A stretch of DNA of 5,316 bases, taken from Flavobacterium psychrophilum (lineage in GTDB: Bacteria; Bacteroidota; Bacteroidia; Flavobacteriales; Flavobacteriaceae). Of this stretch, positions 1-5,316 are shown one piece after another (within the stretch, counting starts at the first letter, position 1; each line of letters begins with the position of its first letter). A model generated the notes under the pieces. That model did not search any database. It was not told where the DNA came from and saw only the letters and a list, made by a program, of their open reading frames with translations. The stretch spans positions 1 to 5,316 of the forward strand of contig CAMBHH010000216.1 of assembly GCA_945866505.1 (NCBI GenBank), written 5' to 3'. Made by a program: the position numbers and the translations under genes.

Positions 1-651
1 ACAAAAGCATTTATATTCGACCTTGACGGCGTGATTGTGGATACCGCAAAATACCATTTCCTAGCTTGGAAAAAAATTGCCAATGAATTAGGATTCGAAT
101 TTACACACGAAAACAACGAATTATTAAAAGGAGTAAGCCGAGTGCGCTCGCTCGATATTATTCTAGAAATAGGAAAAGTTACTGCTTCGCAAGAAGACAA
201 AAACAGATGGCTCATTCAAAAAAACGAAGACTATTTATCCTATTTGGTTGATATGGACGAAAGCGAAATCTTGCCTGGAGTGATGCCTATTTTAAACTAT
301 TTGAAAGAACGCAACCAATTAATAGCATTGGGCTCAGCCAGTAAAAACGCCAGACCTATTCTCGAAAAAACAGGAACTTTATCTTATTTCGACGCTATTG
401 TTGACGGAAACGATGTTTCGAATGCTAAACCCGATCCTGAAGTTTTCTTGCTTGCCGCCAAATTATTGAATACAAAACCTGAAGATTCGATTGTATTTGA
501 GGATTCTGTTGCTGGAGTTCAAGCCGCAAATATCTGCGGAATGGTCAGTGTTGGAATTGGAGAAGCAGCAACATTGCACGAAGCAGTACATTTATTTAAA
601 GATTTTACCCAAATGGATAAAGGCTTTATTGACACACTAATAAATAATTAA
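1..651 (+). CDS. pgmB: Beta-phosphoglucomutase, HAD superfamily (5' end cut by window edge)
   Basis: Cytoplasmic enzyme that interconverts beta-D-glucose-1-phosphate and glucose-6-phosphate through a phospho-aspartyl intermediate. The reading frame is open from base 1, giving 216 codons to the TAA at 649-651. Residues below are counted from the first codon seen. Visible HAD features: FDLDGV with nucleophile D7 and acid/base D9, the cap-domain stretch DTAKYHF with H19, LKGVSR with K43 and R47, SASKN at 111-115, AKPDP with K142, and FEDSVAG with metal ligands E166 and D167. If one ATG precedes the window, the aspartates become D8 and D10, as in the well-studied Lactococcus lactis enzyme of about 221 residues, so probably only the start codon is missing. 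A GTG at 31 is not the start, since it would remove the catalytic aspartates. The next gene encodes a GH65 phosphorylase, whose product is this enzyme's substrate; that pairing separates it from other HAD phosphatases. The last two codons and the stop lie in a tandem repeat. Confidence 0.95.
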   Translation, partial: TKAFIFDLDGVIVDTAKYHFLAWKKIANELGFEFTHENNELLKGVSRVRSLDIILEIGKVTASQEDKNRWLIQKNEDYLSYLVDMDESEILPGVMPILNYLKERNQLIALGSASKNARPILEKTGTLSYFDAIVDGNDVSNAKPDPEVFLLAAKLLNTKPEDSIVFEDSVAGVQAANICGMVSVGIGEAATLHEAVHLFKDFTQMDKGFIDTLINN

Positions 652-706
652 AAGATTAGATAATTAAAAGATTAAATAATTAAAAGATTGAATCATTAAA
701 AGGTTT
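643..706. repeat. 16-bp tandem repeat, four copies, overlapping the pgmB stop codon
   Basis: Four units of exactly 16 bp lie head to tail: 643-658 (AATAATTAAAAGATTA), 659-674 (first base changed), 675-690 (last base changed) and 691-706 (about four changes). A further unit at 707-722 is barely recognisable. The first copy supplies the last two codons (AAT AAT) and the TAA stop of pgmB. The period is not a multiple of three. Copies two and three are nearly perfect and the fourth is decaying, which fits expansion by slippage. No function is known to me; it may only be spacer sequence between pgmB and the GH65 gene. Confidence 0.85.
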
Positions 707-768
707 AATAGCTTGATTGTATAAGCTTTAACAGCAACATCCTTTAATCTTAAAATTTTTCAATCTTT
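683..768 (+). other. Nested inverted repeats in the leader of the GH65 gene
   Basis: Three pairs of complementary segments are nested. The outer pair is a perfect 10 bp (AAAGATTGAA at 683-692 with TTCAATCTTT at 759-768). The middle pair is ATTAAAAGG at 695-703 with CCTTTAAT at 741-748, with one bulged base. The inner pair is AGCTT at 710-714 with AAGCT at 723-727 around an 8-base loop. Transcribed, this could fold into one long, interrupted, AT-rich stem ending 17 bases before the GH65 start codon. No U-tract follows it, so it does not look like an intrinsic terminator. The low complexity of the region makes chance pairing possible. No TTTG of the flavobacterial -7 motif (TAnnTTTG) occurs anywhere in the 652-785 gap, so I call no promoter here. 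Confidence 0.4.
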
Positions 769-785
769 AAATAATAATAAAAAAA

Positions 786-3080
786 ATGAACCAAGATTAT
801 ATAAAACCAGACAATTGGTCTATCATTGAAGAAGGATTTGATGTGGAGAGCGTAAAATCGTCTGAAAGTCTTTTCAGTATTGGCAACGGTGCGATGGGTC
901 AACGTGCGAATTTTGAAGAAAATTACACAGGAGAAACTTTCCAAGGAAGTTATATCGCAGGAATTTATTATCCTGATAAAACCAAAGTGGGTTGGTGGAA
1001 AAATGGGTATCCAAAATACTTTGCCAAAGTGCTAAACGCTCCCAATTGGATTGGAATTGACATTGAAATCAACGATGAAAATCTAGATTTGAATACGTGT
1101 GTAGAAGTTAAAAACTTCCGCCGTGAGTTGAATATGAAGGAAGGTTGGTACAACCGCTCTTTTGAAGCGACTTTGAAAAACGGAACCGAAATTGGCGTAA
1201 ATATTCGTCGTTTTCTGTGCATGAATTTAGACGAGGTAGGTGTTATCAATTATGAAATCACCGCTCTAAACAAAGACACTAAAATAGTTTACAAACCTTA
1301 TGTTGACGCTGGTGTAACCAATGAAGATGCCAACTGGGAAGAAAAATTCTGGGAACCATTGGATGTAAAAAGAAGCGCAAATGCAGCATTTGTGACCGCT
1401 CAAACCTTCAAAACCCATTTCAAGGCCACTACTTTTATGCAAAATACAATTTTTGTAAATGGTAAAAACGGTAACATTACTCCTTCCAATATTAAAACAG
1501 GTACCGATAAAATTCAATTTTCATTCGATGTCATTATTGCAAAAGGACAAAAATCTTCTATTCAAAAAATTGGTGGCTATACCGTTTCTTTGAATCACGA
1601 CAACACCCTTTCTGGCGCCGAAACAGCAATAAAAGAAGCTGTAGCAAAAGGATATGACCAATTATTAGCCGAGCAAATCGAAGCTTGGGCAAAAATTTGG
1701 GAAATGTCAGACATCTCTATTGATGGCGATGTGAAAGCACAACAAGGAATTCGTTTCAATATTTTTCAACTGAATCAAACCTATTCTGGAAAAGATTCTC
1801 GTTTGAATATTGGCCCAAAAGGGTTCACTGGCGAAAAATATGGAGGTTCTACTTATTGGGATACCGAAGCCTATTGTATTCCATTTTATATGGCGACCAA
1901 AGACCAGCAAGTGGCCAGAAATTTACTGACTTATCGTTACAACCAACTGGATAAAGCTATTGAAAACGCTAAAGATAATTTGGGCTTCAAAAATGGAGCG
2001 GCTCTATATCCAATGGTGACTATGAATGGCGAAGAATGTCATAACGAATGGGAAATCACGCACGAAGAAATCCACAGAAATGGCGCGATTGCTTTTGCGA
2101 TTTTCAATTACCATCGTTTCACTGGCGATTACAGTTATATTCCTGAAAAAGGTTTGGAAGTTTTAATCGGAATTGCCCGTTTTTGGCATCAAAGAGCTAA
2201 TTTTTCTACTGACAAAAACCAATACGTAATTCTTGGAGTTACAGGTCCAAACGAATATGAAAACAACGTAAACAATAATTTCTACACCAATTATATTGCA
2301 AAATGGTGTATTGATTATGCACATGAACAAATCCTGAAAGTGTCTTTGGAATATCCTTCCGACCACAAACGCATCATCGAAAAAGTAAAATTATCGGATG
2401 CTGAATTGCAGGAATGGAAAAAAGTTTCGGACAATATGTACTTTCCATTTTCTGAAGAGCATGGAGTTTATTTGCAACAAGACGGCTTCTTAGATAAACA
2501 TTTAGTTCAGGTTAAAGATTTAGATAAATCACAACGACCAATCAATCAAAAATGGTCTTGGGACAGAGTTTTACGTTCGCCATACATCAAACAAGCCGAT
2601 ACTTTGCAAGGATTTTACTTCTTCGAAGATCATTTTACAAGAGAACAATTAGAAAAACATTTCGATTTTTACGAACCGTTTACTGTTCACGAAAGTTCAC
2701 TTTCTCCTTGCGTGCATTCTATTCAAGCAGCCAAATTGGACAAAATGGATATGGCGTACACCTTCTATTTAAGAACTTCACGATTAGACCTTGACGATTA
2801 CAACAAAGAAGTTGAAGAAGGCTGTCACATCACCTCGATGGCGGGAACTTGGATGAGTATTGTAGAAGGTTTTGGCGGAATGCGAGTAAAAGATGATGCC
2901 CTTCATTTCTCTCCAAAAATTCCAAAAGAATGGACTGGATATTCCTTTAAAATCAATTTTAGAAACCAGATTTTGAAAGTAGAAATCAATCATAATGAAA
3001 CAAAATTCTCGATTGAAGGCACTCAAGAATTGACCGTTTTTGTTAATGGAGAAGCTGTTTTGGTGAAACCGAATCTATAA
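786..3080 (+). CDS. GH65 glycoside phosphorylase, probably maltose phosphorylase
   Basis: A 764-residue protein of the usual length for GH65 phosphorylases. Predicted reaction: maltose plus phosphate gives D-glucose plus beta-D-glucose-1-phosphate, by an inverting mechanism in the cytoplasm; no signal peptide is present. Family order is visible: N-terminal beta-sandwich (about 1-270), linker helices (about 275-310), (alpha/alpha)6 catalytic barrel (about 315-700), and a small C-terminal beta domain (about 700-764). The motif GPNEYE at 487-492 holds the expected general acid E490 (E487 in the Lactobacillus brevis enzyme). The segments KQAD (602-605), HESSLSP (635-641) and GCHITSMAGTW (679-689) form the expected phosphate and -1 site. 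The loop HNEWEITHE at 419-427 resembles the loop that sets maltose specificity in lactobacillar enzymes, which favours maltose over trehalose or kojibiose; this is by recall and not tested. The ATG at 786 follows an A-rich leader and begins a sequence typical of flavobacterial homologues. It lies 134 bases after pgmB, which consumes its product. Confidence 0.93.
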   Translation: MNQDYIKPDNWSIIEEGFDVESVKSSESLFSIGNGAMGQRANFEENYTGETFQGSYIAGIYYPDKTKVGWWKNGYPKYFAKVLNAPNWIGIDIEINDENLDLNTCVEVKNFRRELNMKEGWYNRSFEATLKNGTEIGVNIRRFLCMNLDEVGVINYEITALNKDTKIVYKPYVDAGVTNEDANWEEKFWEPLDVKRSANAAFVTAQTFKTHFKATTFMQNTIFVNGKNGNITPSNIKTGTDKIQFSFDVIIAKGQKSSIQKIGGYTVSLNHDNTLSGAETAIKEAVAKGYDQLLAEQIEAWAKIWEMSDISIDGDVKAQQGIRFNIFQLNQTYSGKDSRLNIGPKGFTGEKYGGSTYWDTEAYCIPFYMATKDQQVARNLLTYRYNQLDKAIENAKDNLGFKNGAALYPMVTMNGEECHNEWEITHEEIHRNGAIAFAIFNYHRFTGDYSYIPEKGLEVLIGIARFWHQRANFSTDKNQYVILGVTGPNEYENNVNNNFYTNYIAKWCIDYAHEQILKVSLEYPSDHKRIIEKVKLSDAELQEWKKVSDNMYFPFSEEHGVYLQQDGFLDKHLVQVKDLDKSQRPINQKWSWDRVLRSPYIKQADTLQGFYFFEDHFTREQLEKHFDFYEPFTVHESSLSPCVHSIQAAKLDKMDMAYTFYLRTSRLDLDDYNKEVEEGCHITSMAGTWMSIVEGFGGMRVKDDALHFSPKIPKEWTGYSFKINFRNQILKVEINHNETKFSIEGTQELTVFVNGEAVLVKPNL

Positions 3081-3104
3081 GAAACGGTATAAAATAAAAA
3101 ACAC

Positions 3105-3157
3105 ATAAGGCATTTAAGTTCATTTAAGTTTTTCTTGAATATTCTTATTTGCCTTAT
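3105..3157 (+). repeat. Long imperfect hairpin between the GH65 and GH13 genes
   Basis: Two 24-base arms (3105-3128 and 3134-3157) flank a five-T loop. The outer 8 bp are perfect (ATAAGGCA with TGCCTTAT). Over the full arms about 18 of 24 positions form Watson-Crick pairs and one more a G-U pair. The left arm includes a perfect tandem duplication of CATTTAAGTT (3111-3120 and 3121-3130). Palindromic elements with the ATAAG/CTTAT theme are, as I recall, common between genes in Flavobacterium genomes; this is from memory. The sequence just after it is CTATTTTAAAAAG, not a continuous U-tract, so a classical terminator is doubtful. It could stabilise the upstream mRNA or reduce read-through into the amylase gene. 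Two TTTG sequences occur in the gap (3147-3150 and 3191-3194), but neither has TA at the right spacing for a flavobacterial -7 element. Confidence 0.75.
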
Positions 3158-3198
3158 CTATTTTAAAAAGCAATGAAATATATTTAACTATTTGTCAA

Positions 3199-5037
3199 AT
3201 GAAAAAGCTATTTTTATTGTTCTTAATTTTTACGACATCAACTATGTTAGCACAAATCGAAAGAATAGAACCTCCTTTTTGGTATGCAGGAATGAAAAAT
3301 CCTGAAGTTCAAATTATGTTTTATGGCAATAACATAGCTAAATACCAAGTTTCAATTTCTGATGCAATTCCTATCGTAAACGTAAAAAAAACTGAAAACC
3401 CCAATTATATTTTTGTAACCATTAATACTGAACATTGTAAAGCAACAGATTGTATTTTTACATTCAAAGAAAAAACCAAAACAATATTTACCCAAAACTA
3501 TTCCTTTAAAAAACGGAGAGCAAACTCGGCCAATCGCAAAAGTTTTGACTCTTCGGATATGATGTATTTAATCATGCCAGACCGATTTTCGAATGGTAAA
3601 ATTAATAATGATTCCAATGATTTAACCACAGAAAAAAACAACAGAGATTTACCTGGAGGTAGACATGGTGGAGACATTCAAGGAATTATTAATCATTTAG
3701 ATTACATCAAGGAGTTGGGAGCAACAACAATTTGGAGTACTCCACTTTGCGAAGATAATGATGCCCATTATTCCTATCACACTTACGGACAATCCGACGT
3801 TTATAAAATAGACCCTCGTTATGGTACAAATGAAGATTATGTTCAGTTGGCAAACGAAATACACCAGCGAAAAATGAAGTTAGTGATGGATTATGTAACC
3901 AATCATTGGGGAATTGAACATTGGATGATTAAAGATTTACCTACTCAAGATTGGTTTAATTATATTGGAAATTACACCGAAACCAATCACAAGCGAACTG
4001 TAATACACGATATTCATGCTTCGGAATTAGACAAGAAAAAATGTATTGATGGCTGGTTTGTCCCATCGATGCCTGATATAAATATCAAAAATCCATTGGC
4101 TTTAAAATACCTTATTCAAAATGCGATTTGGTGGATAGAATACGCCAATTTAGACGGTTTCAGAGTAGACACTTATAATTATTCCGACCCTAATGGAATT
4201 GCAATTTGGACAAAAGCCATTACTAATGAATACCCAAATTTTAACATTGTTGGAGAAGTTTGGATGTTCAATCAATCCCACGCAGCTTATTGGCAAAAAG
4301 ACAGTAAAATTGCCGCAATCCAAAATTTCAATTCAAATTTACCTTCAGTAATGGACTTTACCTTACTTGGCGCAATCAATTCTGCATTTAATGAAGATGA
4401 AGCGGCTTGGGACAAAGGAATGATTAAAATTTACGACAATTTTACTAATGATTTTCTATATCCAAATCCAAACAATATTTTGATTTTTGCTGAAAATCAC
4501 GACACACATCGAATAAATCATATGTTTAACAATGATTTAAATAAATACAAAATGGCAATGGGCTTGCTGGCAACTACAAGAGGTATTCCTCAATTGTATT
4601 ATGGTTCAGAAATAGGAATGGCTGGAAATAAAGACAAAGGCGACGCCGACATTCGACAAGATTTTCCCGGCGGATGGGATGGAGACAGTAATAATGCGTT
4701 TACGAAAGAGGGGAGAACACCAGGACAAAACGAGTATTTCGATTTCACTTCAAAACTGTTCACTTGGAGAAAAGCAAAAGCTGTTATTCATTCTGGAAAA
4801 ATGACGCACTATATTCCAGAAAATAATGTTTATGTGTATTTTAGATATAATGCTACTGAAAGTATAATGGTTTTGATCAATAATAGCAAAGAAACCAAGA
4901 CAATAAAAACGAATCGATTTCAAGAAAATCTACTAAATTTTAAAACTGGCCTTGATGTTATTTCCGGCAATATTTTTGATGTCACAAACGAGATTTCATT
5001 AGAACCAAAATCGGTTTTGATATTGGAATTGAACTAA
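3199..5037 (+). CDS. susA: Secreted GH13 alpha-amylase family enzyme, SusA-like neopullulanase/cyclomaltodextrinase
   Basis: A 612-residue retaining alpha-glucan hydrolase, near the length of Bacteroides SusA. A Sec signal peptide covers about residues 1-19 (MKK, hydrophobic core, then MLA before Q19) and lacks a lipobox cysteine, so the mature enzyme should be periplasmic or exported. Residues about 20-105 (IERIEPPFWYAGMKNPE and onward) match the N-terminal beta domain of cyclomaltodextrinases. The catalytic barrel begins near MPDRFSNG (126-133). Conserved regions: I, DYVTNH at 231-236; V, MPDIN at 291-295; II, GFRVD at 320-324 with nucleophile D324; III, GEVW at 352-355 with general acid E353; IV, ENHD at 432-435 with transition-state stabiliser D435. 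All three catalytic acids are present. A C-terminal beta domain starts near residue 530. The histidine often found four residues after the nucleophile is Tyr (Y328). C80 and C85 might form a disulfide. The likely product is maltose or short maltodextrins that feed the phosphorylase. Exact specificity is not provable from sequence; the symbol reflects similarity to SusA. Confidence 0.92.
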   Translation: MKKLFLLFLIFTTSTMLAQIERIEPPFWYAGMKNPEVQIMFYGNNIAKYQVSISDAIPIVNVKKTENPNYIFVTINTEHCKATDCIFTFKEKTKTIFTQNYSFKKRRANSANRKSFDSSDMMYLIMPDRFSNGKINNDSNDLTTEKNNRDLPGGRHGGDIQGIINHLDYIKELGATTIWSTPLCEDNDAHYSYHTYGQSDVYKIDPRYGTNEDYVQLANEIHQRKMKLVMDYVTNHWGIEHWMIKDLPTQDWFNYIGNYTETNHKRTVIHDIHASELDKKKCIDGWFVPSMPDINIKNPLALKYLIQNAIWWIEYANLDGFRVDTYNYSDPNGIAIWTKAITNEYPNFNIVGEVWMFNQSHAAYWQKDSKIAAIQNFNSNLPSVMDFTLLGAINSAFNEDEAAWDKGMIKIYDNFTNDFLYPNPNNILIFAENHDTHRINHMFNNDLNKYKMAMGLLATTRGIPQLYYGSEIGMAGNKDKGDADIRQDFPGGWDGDSNNAFTKEGRTPGQNEYFDFTSKLFTWRKAKAVIHSGKMTHYIPENNVYVYFRYNATESIMVLINNSKETKTIKTNRFQENLLNFKTGLDVISGNIFDVTNEISLEPKSVLILELN

Positions 5038-5043
5038 TTTAAA

Positions 5044-5083
5044 CCATATAAGTCAGATAAGAAAACTTAAATGAATTATATGG
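5044..5083 (+). repeat. Imperfect hairpin between the GH13 gene and the next gene
   Basis: Two 18-base arms (5044-5061 and 5066-5083) flank an AAAA loop; 15 of 18 positions pair, with a perfect outer 8 bp (CCATATAA with TTATATGG). The 14 bases AAAACTTAAATGAA at 5062-5075 are the exact reverse complement of 3119-3132 in the hairpin before the GH13 gene. The two are therefore probably members of one repeat family in opposite orientation. The right arm ends 15 bases before the next start codon and no U-tract follows, so it is unlikely to be a full terminator. A role in mRNA stability or in partial control of the downstream gene is possible but not shown. Confidence 0.7.
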
Positions 5084-5098
5084 CCAAAAAATACAACT

Positions 5099-5316
5099 AT
5101 GAAAAAATTACTTTTATTTCTATTTATATCCTCATTTTCCTTTGCTCAAAACACAGACAGGAAATTTGAAAGTTTCAAAGAGGTCAAAAACACCTTAGAA
5201 ATCAAAACTTCTGATGGAAAATATATTATCAAAGCCTACTCTGATAAAATTGTTGAAACTTCTTTTTTTCCAAAAAGTGAAACTTATAATCCACTTTCTG
5301 AAGCCGTGGTTTTAGT
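5099..5316 (+). CDS. Probable GH31 alpha-glucosidase, N-terminal fragment (3' end cut by window edge)
   Basis: The ATG at 5099 opens a frame of 72 whole codons that runs off the window. It starts with MKKLLLFLFISSFSFAQ, a clear Sec signal peptide with probable cleavage near residues 16-17 and no lipobox cysteine, so the protein is exported. The following sequence (TLEIKTSDGKYIIKAYSDKI, then VETSFFP) resembles the N-terminal beta-sandwich of flavobacterial GH31 enzymes, where a strand of the form YSDxIVExSFxP is usual. No catalytic motif lies within the window, so the family call rests on this short stretch and on the context: GH31 glucosidases often follow SusA-like genes in alpha-glucan loci. 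Expected role: release of glucose from the non-reducing ends of malto- or isomalto-oligosaccharides in the periplasm. The start follows an A-rich stretch 61 bases after the GH13 stop, which suggests co-transcription. It does not resemble the N-terminus of SusB (GH97). Confidence 0.72.
   Translation, partial: MKKLLLFLFISSFSFAQNTDRKFESFKEVKNTLEIKTSDGKYIIKAYSDKIVETSFFPKSETYNPLSEAVVL

Noticed and set aside
31..651. A pgmB start at the GTG at position 31
   Set aside because: It would remove the FDLDG motif with both catalytic aspartates. The frame is open to base 1 and fits the known family N-terminus if one ATG lies just upstream.
750..3026. Minus-strand open frames at 750-944, 968-1249, 1266-1517, 1707-1910, 2163-2366 and 2784-3026, and a plus-strand frame at 2552-2794
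   Set aside because: They lie largely or wholly inside the well-supported GH65 gene in other frames, show no recognisable domain, and have low-complexity compositions expected from antisense or shifted reading.
3105..3170. Rho-independent terminator after the GH65 gene
   Set aside because: The stem is long, AT-rich and imperfect and is followed by mixed CTATTTTAAAAAG, not a U-run. All genes continue in the same direction with one pathway, so full termination is unlikely.
3184..3198. Flavobacterial promoter just before the GH13 gene (ACTATTTG)
   Set aside because: Only part of TAnnTTTG matches, it lies directly against the start codon, and no convincing TTG at the -33 spacing was found.
5071..5101. 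Alternative starts at the ATGs at 5071 and 5080 for the last gene
   Set aside because: Both are out of frame with the coding sequence beginning at 5099, and that frame gives a clean signal peptide directly at its first codon.
3199..5155. Similar 5' ends of the GH13 gene and the last gene (both MKKL plus hydrophobic core) as a sign of gene duplication
   Set aside because: The likeness is confined to the signal peptide, where such composition is generic; the proteins differ immediately afterwards.

Overview
The window looks like part of a starch/maltodextrin utilisation operon from a Flavobacterium-like member of the Bacteroidota. The reasons are AT-rich DNA, A-rich leaders before start codons instead of clear Shine-Dalgarno sequences, N-terminal sequences of Sus type, and protein sequences typical of Flavobacteriia. 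All genes lie on the + strand and no insertion sequence, RNA gene, CRISPR array or phage feature was seen.

Layout: 1-651 is the almost complete 3' part of a beta-phosphoglucomutase gene (pgmB), probably lacking only its start codon. 652-785 is a gap with a four-copy 16-bp tandem repeat and nested inverted repeats. 786-3080 is a complete cytoplasmic GH65 phosphorylase, most likely maltose phosphorylase. 3081-3198 is a gap with a long imperfect hairpin. 3199-5037 is a complete secreted GH13 enzyme of the SusA (neopullulanase/cyclomaltodextrinase) type. 5038-5098 is a gap with a second, related hairpin. 5099-5316 is the 5' end of a secreted protein that is probably a GH31 alpha-glucosidase, cut by the window edge.

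How the genes work together (inference from families and signal peptides): the SusA-like enzyme and the probable GH31 glucosidase act outside the cytoplasm on malto-oligosaccharides and branched or cyclic alpha-glucans. Maltose enters by a transporter not in this window. GH65 then splits maltose with phosphate into glucose and beta-glucose-1-phosphate, and PgmB turns the latter into glucose-6-phosphate. One of the two glucose units is therefore phosphorylated without ATP. This differs from the Bacteroides thetaiotaomicron sus operon, which relies on hydrolysis by SusB.

No wholly undescribed system is visible. The enzymes are all recognisable, and the most unusual content is the set of palindromic or repeated elements, one in each intergenic gap.
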